DNA of 64,000 bases, taken from the NCBI RefSeq assembly GCF_017591435.1, contig NC_059300.1:19304436-19368435 (forward strand). The letters are read 5' to 3'. This document shows positions 50,061-61,985 of this stretch, piece after piece. Numbering within the stretch: the first letter of the stretch is position 1; every line of letters begins with the position of its first letter. Origin of the DNA: Portunus trituberculatus. Taxonomy: Eukaryota > Arthropoda > Malacostraca > Decapoda > Portunidae. The position numbers and the translations under genes are program-made. Under the pieces are notes generated by a model. The model had not been told where the DNA came from. It made no database searches and was given only the letters and a program-made list of their open reading frames with translations.

Positions 50061-50539
50061 TACTATTTTCAAGTCAGCAGACTATTAAGAAGGCTGGTGA
50101 GACTGTATTTTCCTTGCAAGCTTAAAGAACCACCTGAACTTGTGACTCTACAATGGATAAAATGGAAAGCCTTGTGGAAATGTGGTACATAAGTTTTGTA
50201 TGTGATATAATGATGTGCCCTTTGTTTACATTCCACAGGTTGCTGGTTAGTGTCTTTTCCATTTCACTCTCCCTCCCTTCATAAATTTAAGATCATCAAC
50301 ATTATAAAGTTATGTACATATATACATCAGTGTACATTATAATGACTTAAATTAAACTGCCTAAATGTTTATCTTCATAATTTTTACTTTCGTAAAACCT
50401 TTTACTGTACTATGATGCACTCTCGCTTTGTTTACTCTCAACGGAAGTTCAAGTCAGGGGTTAAACTTGTTATAATCGATTCGCTTAACGAAGGGTTTTT
50501 TAGGAACGTAACCCCTTCGTTAAGCGGGGGTTGCCTGTA

Positions 50540-51065
50540 CTAAATATGGGAATAATCAGATCATTCTATGTGCGCACTTTCTCTATAGATCAACACATAA
50601 CATATAATGAATCTACTAATTTTGATAAACACAATGTGAGTGCTCAACTTTAAAAATTTTAAAGAGCTGTATTTGAAAATAATGTTTTTTTGAAACAAAA
50701 ACTGTATAAAATCAATCATTATACATACTGCCATGAAAATTGGTGTACTTATTAACAGTATTGGGGTAACATTATCAGACCGGTTTTTCCCTAAAGTGAC
50801 TAGAAAGTTTTTAATGAGGCAAAATAACAGCTTTTCATGCTGTTTTGATGGTGTCATGAAATGCAAAAACTTTAGAAATCATACCTTATGACATATGGAG
50901 ATATTGAAAAAAAAAGCATCCTCTACATTTCTTTCGGCATTTTTCAAGTATGTCCATGCCACAGCACATTTCAAAATATTTGAAATAAGGCCTGTATGAC
51001 ATTTTGAATGCAATTCTATGCATGATGTCATGATGTCATTACTCTATCACATTCATATTCGTACA
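50540..51065. other. Region without a recognised gene
   Basis: It is AT-rich intron-like DNA with no recognised element. Confidence 0.4.
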
Positions 51066-51840
51066 CATGATTCGTTCAAAAAAGAGATCTATTTGTTAAC
51101 GTTAGCGAATAAAGAGCTATTGAAGGAAAAAGTAGAGATGGAGAAAGAAAACAATGTGAAGAGATGAAGGCTAAACTCATGGAAATGGAGATAAAAATAT
51201 CCGAAGAGGAAGGAGGAATGCCTTAATCTAATTGATACCAGGATGGAAGCAGTGAACCATGAACATCAGGAGGTACAAAGCTTGTTTAGGAAGATAGTAA
51301 AAAAGCAGGAAGAGGAAAATAAAGGGATTACGCAGAGGGAAATGGTAAAGGCAGTAAAGGAAAATGAGTATGTGGTGAGAGATATTGCTGAAAAGAAAAA
51401 ATGTGTGATCATAATAGGATTGAGGGAGGAAACTAACAGGAACTGGCAGGACAGGAAGGATAAGGAAAATGACAGGATTAAGTCTTTACTGAACAAGATC
51501 TCTGTGGAGGAAGAGGACCTATATGCTGAGGTAGAAGAAAGTGTGAGATTGGGAGCTTTTGAGGAAGGCAAGAATAGACAATTAAAATTTAAATTAAAGT
51601 CTCAGGTGGCAGCGGAGGCCTTGTTGAGTAGGGCTTGGAAACTTAAGGACTCTGAGGAAACCAAAACAATTTACATAAGAAGAAATATGTCACAAGATGA
51701 GCCAATGAAAATGAAGGAGCTTGTAACTGAAGTGAAGGAGAGGAATGACGAAAGAAGAGGAGGAAAAGACCAAGTTTTTTTTGGAGGATGAGAAATGGGA
51801 GACTAAAGAAGTGGTGGATAAAACAGACGGAATAGGCATT
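51066..51840 (+). pseudogene. LINE family 2 ORF1, truncated
   Basis: After a broken coiled-coil start (frame interrupted near 51155 and 51224), the open frame 51243-51791 reads QEVQSLFRKIVKKQEEENKG, CVIIIGLREETNRNWQDRKD, EVEESVRLGAFEEGKNRQLK and TIYIRRNMSQDEPMKMKELV, an RRM-like domain plus C-terminal domain. A frameshift near 51775 moves the end to frame 1 (KTKFFLEDEKWETKEV). Confidence 0.75.
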
Positions 51841-51859
51841 ACATGGAAGAATGAGACTA

Positions 51860-53566
51860 GGAATGGAATAAAAGTGACTTACACGAACATAGATGGATTT
51901 CTGTCTAGGAGGCTAGAATGTATGGATTACCTAAGAAATAATGAACTCGGACATAATGTGTGTAGTGGAAACAAAGCTAAGGCCCAAAATAAAGCTAGAC
52001 TGGTTTGTTGTAAAACACTACAAAGTATGGAGAAATGATAGAAAAAATAAAGGAGGTGGTGGTATAATGGTTCTTACTAAGGAAGATCTGATAGTGAAGG
52101 AGGTGAACTATAGTAAGAGAAATGAGGAAGTGATAAGTATGCTTATAACAGATGGCAAGAGGGACATTAATATTATAACAGTATACATACCACCCAGAAC
52201 CAGTGCTTGGGAATACGAACAGTACCAAATGGTGATGAGAAATACTCTAGACAGAATGAAGCAAGAACTCATCAGAAAGGATAGAGTGATGATAGTTGGA
52301 GACTTTAATTGCAAAGAAATAGTGTGGGAAGACTACGAAGTGGTGAACAGTGGTGAGTGGGCAGAAGAATTGTTAAAGGTAGCAACAAATAACTTGATGA
52401 CACAGTGGGTGAGATCACCAACAAGGTGTAGGGGACAAAATGTTGCAGCAAGGTTGGATTTGGTATTTACCAGGGGAATCTCTCTAAAAGAGGAAATTGA
52501 ACATGAATGTCCCTTGAGGAAAAGCGATCATGATGTCCTAAGCTTTGAGCTGGATACAAAATTAAGCACGAATAAGATTGTGGAATGCAGGGAGGAAATA
52601 TCAAATTATATTAGGGCAAATTATAACCATATAAGGGAGTTCTTTAATAAAATTGACTGGTCTGTGGTATACCAGGAAAGGGATATGCAATTGAAATACA
52701 ATAAATTTATGGATTTGTATAACTCTGCTGTGAAAAAGTTTGTGCCATATCACAGAAAGAGGACTTTAAATAATAAACAGTGGTTTAATAGAAATTGTGA
52801 AGAAGCAAAAAAGAACAAAGAAAAGGCATGGAAGAAACTTAAGAAAAACAGTGATGTATTATCAAGAGAAGTCTACAAAACAGCAAGGAATAGATATGTT
52901 GATGTAAGGAGAACAGCACAGAAAGAATATGAACAGACGGTGGTGGAAAACTGTGATAGTGACCCAAAAATATTTTACAAATTCATAAATGGAAAACTAA
53001 ATAAAAGGGAGGCAATAGAAAAGGTAAAAAACAGGGAAGAATTATATGAAGATGCTGGAGATATAGTTGAAATTTTGAACGACAACTTTTGCAAAGTGTT
53101 TACAAAGGAGGAGCATTTTATGGGAGGAAGGCCTACGGAAATAAAGCAAATGCAGGACATCATGGTTATTAAGGAAGATGTAAGGAAAATTATAAGCAAT
53201 CTGGATATTAATAAATCAATGGGGCCAGATGGCATATCTGGGAGGTTGCTAAATGAATGTAAGGATCAATTGTTGAACCCCGTATTTGATATTGTGGAAA
53301 CCTCCATACAAACAGGATTAGTTCCAAAAGAGTGGAAAAGAGCTGACATTGTGCCTATATATAAGAATGGTAGTAGAATGGAACCGCTAAATTATAGACC
53401 AGTATCGTTGACTAGTATATTGTGCAAGGTATGTGAAGAAGTAATTAAAGCTAAGTGGAGTGAGTATCTAGAAAATGAAAACATTCTGAGTGTAAAGGCA
53501 GTTTGGTTTCAGAAAAGGAAGATCGTGCGTATCAAATTTATTATGTTTTTATTCAAGAGTGACTGA
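51860..53566 (+). pseudogene. LINE family 2 endonuclease and reverse transcriptase fingers
   Basis: The endonuclease start KVTYTNIDGFLSRRLECMDY is in frame 1 up to about 51945, then a shift leads into a 541-residue frame (from 51941) with IMCVVETKL, GGGGIMVLTKEDL, VYIPPRTSAWEYEQY, IVGDFNCKEIVWEDY, ARLDLVFTRG and KSDHDVLSFEL. The linker RTLNNKQWFNRNCEEAKKNK and reverse transcriptase fingers (INKSMGPDGISGRLLNECKD, NYRPVSLTSILCKVCEE) follow. Another shift at about 53490 breaks the GFRKGRS segment. Confidence 0.88.
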
Positions 53567-53586
53567 CATACTACAACATAGAGAGG

Positions 53587-53853
53587 GATTTTTTTACGTT
53601 TATGTAGGGAAGAGGGCCAGCCAAGGGCAAAAAAAAGAAAGTTAGAAAAAAGCCCACTTGAGCGCTGGCTCTCCAAAGAGTGCAAAAAGTGCCAAAACCG
53701 TCAGCCAGAATTATGGGAGTAAATGCCTTGATACCTCCCTCTTAAAAGAAGACAAGTTGTAGGAATTCGGAAATACAGATGCAGAGAGGGAGTTCCAGAG
53801 TTTACCAGTGAAAGAGATGAATGATTGAGCGTACTGGTTAACTCTTGCATTAG
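53587..53853 (-). mobile_element. LINE family 3 3'-fragment inserted in LINE family 2
   Basis: The fragment carries the reverse transcriptase C-terminus on the minus strand (FISFTGKLWNSLSASVF, SYNLSSFKREVSRHL) and matches 30010-30260. It sits between GAGAGGGAT and GATGGGTGGATGC, which are contiguous in the sister LINE at about 14112-14130. GAT is present on both sides. Confidence 0.85.
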
Positions 53854-55014
53854 ATGGGTGGATGCTATCTATCTGGACTGAGAAAGGCCTTTGATAAAGT
53901 ACCACACAAAAGACTGATGTGGGAACTAAAGATGATTAGAAGAGTAAATGATAAACTAGCAAAATGGATGGAAAATTACTTAACGGGAAGAGAAATGAGA
54001 ACAGTGGTGAGTGGAAGGAAGTCCGAGTGGAAGAAGGTAACCAGTGGAGTTCCACAAGGGTCAGTGCTGGGTCCCATCATGTTTTTGATTTATGTTAATG
54101 ATATGCCAGTAGGAATTGACAGTTACATGAACATGTTTGTGGACGATACTAAAATTATGAGGAGAGTAAAGAATGTGGAAGATTGTAACAAGTTACAGGA
54201 AAATCTTGATAAAATATATAAGCGGAGTAAGGAGTGGCAGATGGAATTTAATATAGACAAGACCCATGTTATGAAAATGGGAAGAAGTAGATACAGACCA
54301 AACAGGGATTACAGGCTGGCTAAAATTATAAGGAGAGTAAAGAATGTGGAAGATTGTAACAAGTTACAGGAAGATCTTGATAAAATATGTGAGTGGAGTA
54401 AGGAGTGGCAGATGGAATTTAATATAGACAAGACCCATGTTATGAAAATGGGAAGAAGTAGATACAGACCAAACAGGGATTACAGGCTGGGTGATGAGAA
54501 AATAAAAGAGACCAATGAGGAGAAAGACTTAGGAGTAACCGTGCAAAACACCTTGTCACTGGAGAAACACATTAACAAGATTTTTTTGAAAACATACAAC
54601 ATGTTTCAAAATATTGGCCTTGCATTCCACTACCTAGATGAAGGAATGATGAAGAAGATATTATGTACCTTAATAAGACCCCAGTTAGAATATGCAGCAT
54701 GTGTCTGGTCACCGCATATGAAGAAAAATGTGAAGAATGTGGAAAGGGTACAGAGGCTGGCAACAAGGATGGTACCAGGACTCAGGGAGTTAGACTATGA
54801 GGAAAGACTGAGGAAGCTGGGGCTGACCACATTAGAAGAGAGAAGAACAAGAGGAGACATGATAACTATGTATAAATTGGTGAACAAGATTGACATACTG
54901 GACAGAGAGTTGATAAAGGTGACCACAAGTAATCATCTCCGAGGACATGGAAAAAAGCTAATAAAGGACATCTGTCTAAATGACGTGAGAAAATACAGTT
55001 TCCCCGCATCGTAG
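53854..55014 (+). pseudogene. LINE family 2 reverse transcriptase palm to C-terminus
   Basis: After the insertion the frame reads LRKAFDKVPHKRLMWELKMI, SGVPQGSVLGPIMFLIYVND and NMFVDDTKIMRRVKN; the usual A before DD is V. A 57-codon in-frame duplication (54151-54492) repeats the segment KNVEDCNKLQE to NRDYRL. The thumb and C-terminus follow (RPQLEYAACVWSPHMKKN, RRTRGDMITMYKLVNKIDIL). A frame break near 55005 ends the ORF before the normal terminus. Confidence 0.88.
54151..54492 (+). repeat. 171-bp in-frame tandem duplication in LINE reverse transcriptase
   Basis: Units 54151-54321 and 54322-54492 share AAAATTAT, AGGAGAGTAAAGAATGTGGA and the segment to AACAGGGATTACAGGCTGG. They differ at several bases (for example AAAATCTTG/AAGATCTTG, AAGCGG/GAGTGG). 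Confidence 0.93.
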
Positions 55015-55165
55015 CATTGATAAGTGGAATAAACTGAGCAGTGATGTCGTTGACGAGGTGTGTGTCAATCAGATGAAAGAGAGATATGACAGGAATGGAC
55101 AAGGAGACAGGTCACAGAGAGCTTAGCTCGGGCCCTGTAATACACAAATAGGTAAATACATTAAA

Positions 55166-55980
55166 GACAACCAATACCTTATAATGTTCTGAAAATTTCA
55201 AATCACAAATCCTATAAACTTTTTAAATTAATTTTTCAAATCTTACCCGTAGCAAGCCCTTAAGAATTAAACAACTCAAGTCAGGAAGCCATAGAACATC
55301 TGATTCAATCTAATTAAAATTCTAAGCTCAGTACCTACATACTCAGCATTGTTCAGTACTTCCAAAAAAAAAAAAAAAACAGACTTCTCCATCTATTAAC
55401 TTGACACAGCTTTCCAGGTAACCATCTCATCTTCTTTAGACACATCCCATTCCCCTAATCTCAACATCTTTAGTTTATCCTATACTACATCTGTAAACTT
55501 GTAACTTCGCATTTAATTTCTTTCAAATTAAGCTTCATGAAATTAAGAATCCTAACTCATTTGCATAATTATTGAGGGATCAGATGTATAATAAATATTT
55601 TTTCAACAAAGCTGTCTTCAATATATTAATAAATATAAAAGTGACAACACAAATCTCCCCAAGATTTCTGATATCTAACATAGCATTGATCTATGTGAAT
55701 AAACAAGTGAGTTTTAGCATGCAAGTCTTGGCAACTGAATTTATCAAGCCTTAGGTCAGGAATTTCATTACCAGCCTTGTTGTGGTTGCTCTTAGTTCTG
55801 CCCATTTAGATAAGAACTTTTAACAAGACAGGAATCTGTGTTGTTGTTTTGTAACTTTTTTTTTTTTTCTGCATAGAGTAGAGGAGGTAGTCTGTGATAC
55901 CTTCAGCAGACAATATGAGCTATGAAATCTATGGACTGGAATACGACTACGAAAGTTTTACTAGTAGTGTAAAATTGTAT
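55166..55980. other. Region without a recognised gene
   Basis: It is AT-rich DNA with homopolymer A at 55363-55379 and T at 55857-55868. No exon or element was recognised. Confidence 0.4.
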
Positions 55981-56222
55981 CTGTTTTTTTATTTATTTTT
56001 TTAGTTATACCATGTGGGCTTTTCACAGGAGTTTATGGGCTAAAGGCAAAACTTTTTGGGGGTACCTCCTATTTCAAAGCCCACCTGCTAGGAGTGGGCT
56101 TTGAGATAGGATGATAGTGAGGAAGCCCAACCTACACTCGGACCGTGGACAGGATTCGAACTCCTGTGCTTGGAGACCCCTTGGACCCCAAAGCACGCAT
56201 GGTTCCACTGTACCACAGCGGC
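55981..56222 (-). mobile_element. tRNA-derived SINE
   Basis: On the minus strand the head GCCGCTGTGGTACAGTGG carries an A box (TGGTACAGTGG, 56205-56215) and a B box (AGTTCGAATCC, 56152-56162) at tRNA-like spacing. A body and an A/T-rich tail AAAAAAATAAATAAAAAAAC (55982-56002) follow. The tail and extra body exclude a plain tRNA gene. The two boxes form an internal RNA polymerase III promoter. Confidence 0.82.
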
Positions 56223-57506
56223 TCTTTCTATTTCACTATGTCGTGTTTTGACGCTAGGTGTCTTAAGTCCTTTATTTTTATCCACAAGATATCAAAATCA
56301 TTCTCATTAATAGTTACTAATTCATCTTGCCTGTCAAAGAGTAAAAAAAATAAATAAATAAAATAAATAAATAAATAAACAAATAAATAAACAAATAAAA
56401 AAAATAAAAAAATAATTACAAACTAGCTTTGTAGTTTTTCCCTGGGGAAGGGAGGAGTCAGGTCACCAGGCACGCATGCATGTGCAAATTGACTCACTTT
56501 CTGGTCACCACAACAGATATTTCCCCGTCTTACTGTTTGTTGTACAGCCAAAAAAAATTTCTGCATCCAATGATGTTCCATAAATAAGTGGAGCTTGGGG
56601 CAACAACTTAAATAAAATGCTGTCTCATCTTATGTTTCTTCTCACCACTCACTATGCTAGACTGGGTATCTCAAGAGGATATTATGTAAATTACTAGTCT
56701 CATTTTCACTTTTATAACTGCATTTATTTACTTACAACATAATCACTTGCAGAGATCTTCATATCTCTTGTGTTCCCCCACACAATTTTTTTTTCTTTTT
56801 AGCAAAATCATACATTAAATTGGATAGAAAACTGTTATTCTGTGTTCCTTAAATTAATGAAAGATATGGCAACGTGGCAGGGATTATTGGTCTCACCCTG
56901 TGGGCCACTACAGTTTTGTTTTACCATAGGCTAGTAATGCCCTACTCTGGTTGACGTGCCACCCTCCAAGGGCCTTTTATGAAGGGCTTACGTGTTACCC
57001 ACACAATTCTTTATTTGTTGAGACTAGACATGTTTATCCTCAACCATTTGACAGCTCCAGGCATAATAATGATGAATTAATTCCCTGACAAGTTATGTTA
57101 GTTTTGTATGAAAATAGATGACGCAGTGACTAACACTGATATTCAAGTGTACTATCGAAACCATTAGCAGACCACAATGTACCTCACTTTGGTACAAAAC
57201 ACACTGCCTAGTTCTCTCTGGTGCATAAACAATACTGGAAAGGTACTGGCAGAAAAATTTGAACTTTGCCTCATCATTTCCACTCTCTGTTTGAGTGTTA
57301 CGGGACTTACCATTGGACATAATGCACACACCCACCTTGCGCAGACCCTGCAGTACTCTAGACTGTTGATGTTCTTCACAAAGCTTGCCTCCTTATGATG
57401 TAACTTCAATGACAAAGACAAAGTACTTATAGTAATATAGATGAATACACATATGAGCTAGATAAGTAAAAGTACATGTATGTATTACAAGACTTCAATA
57501 ACTTAC
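56223..57506. other. Intronic region without a recognised gene
   Basis: It is AT-rich, with an A/T simple repeat at 56344-56420 based on AAATAAATAAAC units. A splice-donor-like site at 57306-57311 was considered and rejected as an exon end. Confidence 0.4.
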
Positions 57507-57570
57507 TTCTTTCAAAGACAACTTTGTGAGAAGAAGCAGGACCCTCTCCTGCGCCATTTGCTTCTTTTAT
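57507..57570 (-). CDS. FN3 receptor gene, exon (candidate 3)
   Basis: The acceptor is ATCTTTTATAG and the donor GAA/GTAAGT. The 64-bp exon enters in phase 0 and exits in phase 1. It reads IKEANGAGEGPASSHKVVFER, the classic G-strand end of an FN3 domain (NGAGEGPAS). It joins in frame with the exon at 61986-62206, which ends GLKLGKEYQFK, giving a continuous FN3 F-G hairpin. The phase 1 exit is the usual FN3 domain boundary. Confidence 0.85.
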
Positions 57571-59802
57571 CTATAAAAGATAAGCTAAATTACTATTATA
57601 AAAACTTGAAAATATTAATTAATTTTAATTTTAATGAATTACAACACAATAAATTTTTATTATAAATGAATCCATTAAAATGCACAAGATAGTATGTTAA
57701 AAAATATTAATAATAGAAAAAAGCTATACAACTATATGTCCAATTCAGAAAGGAAATTTTCAGTTTACTATCCTTCTGTCTGTTGCCTATGGCTTTCTCA
57801 TGTGAGTAGCAATAGCACAAGTTCCTATTTATCAATGTACATACAATGTTCCTGGGCATTAAGGTCTTTTATTGTGCATAATAGTCATACGTTGTGATTT
57901 GGACACCCTTCAAACTGAACAACTCCTTGTCAAACTCATGCCCATCATTCTCTTCTTTGATAACATAGGGAACCAATGGATGATTCACTAACATATAAAG
58001 TCCACACTCCCTTTGTAGACAGAGCACTTCTCTGTTACCCTCTCGACAGCTTCACCTTCCTTTCTTACTCTAAAAAAAAAATAAAAAAATATGCATCCTT
58101 GGTTCCTTCTCTCTTTATTACTGTTTTGGGGGTTCCACATACTAACAGTATTGTATAAGGATGGCTGCTCAGTGCTGAACAGGAATTTCTTCCTTATTTT
58201 TTAACATATACACAACAGAGACTCTTGTACACATATACACTAATGGCTAGTGCCTTCCATCTACCATGTTAGCTGGAGTAGCTATTTTCACACCATTACT
58301 TTTTATTGCCACTCATTAAAGGTTCTTGACTACCAATGTATCATTCCAAATCTTATGAGATGCTTCTGAAACATTTCAAACTTCCACTAGGATTCACATT
58401 TGAACTGCACATATGAGTTTCATGTAGTTAACAGTGTTTAGCCATCTTAACATGTATAGTGTTATTGCAGGATCTGTGCATACTTAGGAAGTAAGTGTAT
58501 AAATCTGTAGCGAGATAAAGGGGTAAAATATGTTGTGTTTGTTACATAGGGAACCAGAGAGTCACCAAAACCTAATCATTGTCTATAATTAGGCTAAATC
58601 ATGTGTGACTGCCTGGCAGAGATTGCCTTGGCCCAGACCAGGGTGGCATTGTGACTAGGGTGTGTGAGTGCTGTTATGGGTGTGCCACAGGCAGTGTAAG
58701 GGTGTAGAATTTTCAAATATTTGGAATAAGAGAAGGATACGTCTTTTGAGGGTTGTATGGAAATGAAAGCCTTTATTCAAGAATCTATTAAAAGCTTTTG
58801 ATATACTGAAGGCAACAGTAATTGTTTCATCCTTGCTGTAATCTGACTGAATAGAAAGCCACACACATTATTGCAATCTACTACTTGAAATATTACCTGT
58901 TATTCATACCAAAGCTTTTATTCTTTTTAACAACCATCAACCTAATCATGCAGTACCACAAGTTTGCAATCCATCCTAATTAGTAACAACCCCATCATAC
59001 ATTTTCTCGAAATCAGTGAATACTCACAACATATCATTATTCTATGTAAATTCCTTTTCAAACATCTGAAGTATCATTTTGTTAATTTATCTTGAAATTT
59101 TACCTATCCACCTTTCCTTTCACTTGAACACATGCATTACAATATCACTTTTACAAACTGCATTCATAATACTTAGGAACTCTTCATAACTCAAAAAACT
59201 TTGAATACTTTCTGAATTTTCTTTCATTCACCTGAATTATGTTAGTTTTCTTATTCATAAAGCCTTTGTATTTGTATTGCCAATATTTTTCTTTGGTAAA
59301 ACATATGATGTGCAAACTTTCCTAATTCAAAATTTTATCTACTCTTTCTTAATCCACTCAACAAGCTAATCTCTTTTGTCACCATATCAAAGCTTTCTCA
59401 AAATTTTCCTTGTGAACTGTAAATGTAACTAAACAGACTCAGTGACTCATCTGTATTTCTATGTACGACTGATGTTTTATTGCATTTTTTTCCAACTCAA
59501 CAGCTCTTCTTTTTCTCAACTCCTATATATCACAAGTGTTTGTACAAAGAATGTCACTAGTCTTTTCTTGATTATTCATAAAAAAATAAAAAATAGCGAC
59601 CTGTTCCTCCCTTAAATTCTATGATCTTAAATCTAATCTTTTTTATAATTACCTTTTCCTTTCCCTTTATACTATTCATTAACATATATAGCCCTTCATT
59701 TTCATAATATTACATCTGATCTGTTTCTCTAACACATCATTTCCTTTAAGAATGTCCCACATAATGATGGCAAAGAGGTTTCACCTCTTGCTATCCAAAA
59801 GA
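57571..59802. other. Intronic region without a recognised gene
   Basis: It is AT-rich DNA between two FN3 exons, with no recognised exon or transposon. Confidence 0.4.
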
Positions 59803-60138
59803 AGGCAGTGGCCTAGTGGATACGGTGGTGAGCGTGGGATTGGGCAGACGTCCATGTGTAGGTTCTAATCCCACAACATATTGCCTTGATACTTTGCCAT
59901 TTGTCTAGCGGTTTAAGTTACCTACATGTCACTATGATATACAAGTTCTAGGTGGTTACACCAGAGATGCATTTGGGTGGTGATATAGGTCCTAATATGG
60001 ATACCACTATAAATAAAATTGCCTGTGCTACTAATGGGTGGAAGATTAACAGTGCTTCCAATACTCTTCAAGTTATCTATGGGTGCTAAAGGCCAGAACA
60101 TTAAAAATAAACAAATAAATAAAATAATAAAAAAAAAA
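59803..60138 (+). mobile_element. tRNA-derived SINE with A-rich tail
   Basis: The head holds an A box TGGCCTAGTGG (59809-59819) and a B box GGTTCTAATCC (59861-59871, one change from GGTTCGAATCC). A body of about 230 bp and a tail of AAAATAAACAAATAAATAAA type (to 60138) follow. Its body differs from the SINE at 55981-56222, so two SINE families are present. Confidence 0.82.
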
Positions 60139-60776
60139 TTCCTTCTTGCTTGTTCTAACATTTGGTCACAGCAAATGCCTTTTTCATAGATGTACTCCTA
60201 TAAGCACCAGAAACTTTGCTTGCATGCATTTTCATTACAAATTCATTGGTTTTCATCTCACAATGACTATATTATCTCAGTGTGATGCTTGTCATGCATT
60301 CCACCCATCCACAATTTACTTTCACAGGCCCTCATACCATACCTCTCATACACATTCTTATTCCCCTCACCCTTCCATTAGTTACTCCACACATGCCTCT
60401 CATTTTCATCATACATCTCATTCAGCTCCTATTTTTTGTTCACTAATGTATTTTTGTATTCTATCTAAATATTTTACCTTTTAGTTTCCATTTTCATTTA
60501 TACATAACCTTACTGAAGAAATGAGACTGATGACTTTACAAGATGGAAGAAAAAGGCAAAATCTATTAACAATGTACAAAATAGCAAACAACACTGAAAA
60601 GACCAGACCTGGTGTTGAAGAAAGGAAATGAAGCAAGATGGACTAGAGGACATGAAAAAAAGATTGGGAAGAGTCAATGTTTATAAAACATCAAGAAGTA
60701 TAGTTATACACATAGAATAGTTAATATTTGGAATGGATTTAGTGGAGAAGTCATTACAGCAACCAACATAGAGATA

Positions 60777-61874
60777 CAGTAAAACCTCGCTTGACGAACG
60801 TCTCTAAGGACGAACAATTCGGGAGACGACCAAAAAATCTGTCAATATATCGACCCAGGGGATGAACGATATTTTGGGGGACGAACGCAGTTAAACGGCT
60901 CACCAGCAGGCGAGCCATTTGTGTGATAGCTAACCCAGCTATCACACAACAACAAAACAAAATATAAGCACAAAAGAAAATAGAAACAGGAACATATGAA
61001 AAATATTACATAACATAATCTCCGTGCCACCACAATTTTCTCCTGTTTTTCCTGGGCATGGTGATGTTACCGGTGCGCTCTACTGTAGCTTCCTCGGTGT
61101 TATCCTCGCTGGTCTGGTGGCTCTCAGCGTTGCTGTCATCATCATCCTGGCCATGTCCAGGTACTGCAGATTGTGGCACATCCGTCGCAGCTGTTTCCTC
61201 GCTCGCCTGGCAAGGAACACCGCCCTACTGCCCGCTCCTCTCACACTGAGCATCACCTCCAAGGATCAAAGGAACTTCCTGGCCACGTGCCTTTAACTTC
61301 CTTTCTTGGAAGTCCAAACTTGCTCCCACATGCATGGGGAAGTCAATCCCCAGCAGGCAAGGGTCTTCCAAGGCAGAGACAAAGACTGGCAATCTTTCCA
61401 TGTTTCCCATGCCGATGTTCACTAAAACATAGCGGCACTGACTTGTGACACTACACAGCTGTTGTGTAGCTCTGGCACGCTGCGCACATCTTAAGTTCTC
61501 TCTCATGACTGTCTTCTCGGATCTTGTCTGTCTTCCTCCCCATCCTCCTCTCCTCCATTCCATCATGCCATCAACGTCCAGTCTCTCAAGTAATTAATAA
61601 CCTTTTCTTTTTTGTTCATTTTATTATCATTTTGATAGCACTCAGGTAAGTAAAACAATTTAGGCTTTCTATAATTATTTTGTTCATGTCATGCATACAT
61701 TAAAGGTCTATTCTGAATGGGTTTTATGGACAAAAGTATGAATTTTTTTTGGTCTGGAACGGATTAATGGTATTTCAATACATTCTTATAGGAAAAATTG
61801 ATTCAGGGGATGAACAAATCGGGTGACGAACAGGATTTAGGAACGAATTATGGTCGTGAGCTGAGGTTTTACTG
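60777..61874. mobile_element. Tigger-derived element T8 with captured Gypsy sequence
   Basis: The ends CAGTAAAACCTCGCTTGACG and CGTGAGCTGAGGTTTTACTG are inverted repeats, with TA duplications at 60775-60776 and 61875-61876. Subterminal GACGAAC motifs recur at both ends. No Tigger transposase is visible; instead the middle encodes a retroviral-type protease fragment on the minus strand. Confidence 0.85.
61020..61566 (-). pseudogene. Gypsy protease fragment inside Tigger element T8
   Basis: The minus-strand frame 61566-61225 reads RYVLVNIGMGNMERLPVFVS, ALEDPCLLGIDFPMHVGASL and DFQERKLKARGQEVPLIL, matching the second half of Gypsy retropepsins. In another frame to about 61020 an acidic linker follows (PGHGQDDDDSNAESHQTSED), as found between protease and reverse transcriptase. 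The active-site DTG half and the reverse transcriptase are absent. Confidence 0.65.
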
Positions 61875-61985
61875 TATCTAAAGTAAAGGTGGAGAGGCAT
61901 AGATATGAAGATAGGACATTATGAACCCTGGTCAATCTTTGTAATGTACAAATTGGCAAATACTTGTCACAGTAAATATACTCAC

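Larger units (their letters stand above)
49318..50537 (+). mobile_element. Tigger-derived element T7 (CAGGCAACCCC family)
   Basis: The ends CAGGCAACCCCTACTTAACG and CGTTAAGCGGGGGTTGCCTG are inverted repeats, with TA duplications at 49316-49317 and 50538-50539. It is the relative of T2 at 22585-23519 in opposite orientation. A hAT-type MITE (49501-49812) is nested inside. It keeps the N-terminal DNA-binding domain of transposase only. Confidence 0.9.
51066..55165 (+). mobile_element. LINE family 2, second copy (5' truncated)
   Basis: The copy begins inside the ORF1 coiled coil and runs through the RRM-like domain, endonuclease, reverse transcriptase and 3' end (GGGCCCTGTAATACACAAAT then AGGTAAATAC). 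It matches the minus-strand copy at 13011-16940 closely. It lacks that copy's deletion and 918-bp duplication, but has a LINE family 3 fragment inserted at 53587-53853 and its own 171-bp duplication at 54151-54492. Confidence 0.92.
60515..61965 (+). pseudogene. Decayed LINE reverse transcriptase tail split by a Tigger element
   Basis: The left part reads RQNLLTMYKIANNTEKTRPG (about 60550) and WNGFSGEVITATNIEI (about 60730). The right part after the insertion continues KVKVERHRYEDRTL and a tail ACAAATTGGCAAATAC (about 61948). Together this is the C-terminal end of a family 1 or 2 type LINE. Element 60777-61874 separates the halves at a TA. Confidence 0.65.

Noticed and set aside
56150..56222. 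Possible tRNA gene
   Set aside because: A and B boxes are present but there is no credible cloverleaf end, and a body and A-rich tail follow, so it is a SINE.
57311..57365. Possible extra FN3-gene exon ending at the GTAAGT donor
   Set aside because: The candidate acceptors lack a pyrimidine tract, one frame has an immediate stop, and the exit phase does not fit the next exon.
61024..61296. Hydrophobic plus-strand frame that looks like a membrane protein
   Set aside because: It is the antisense shadow of the Gypsy protease linker on the minus strand, inside a Tigger-derived element.
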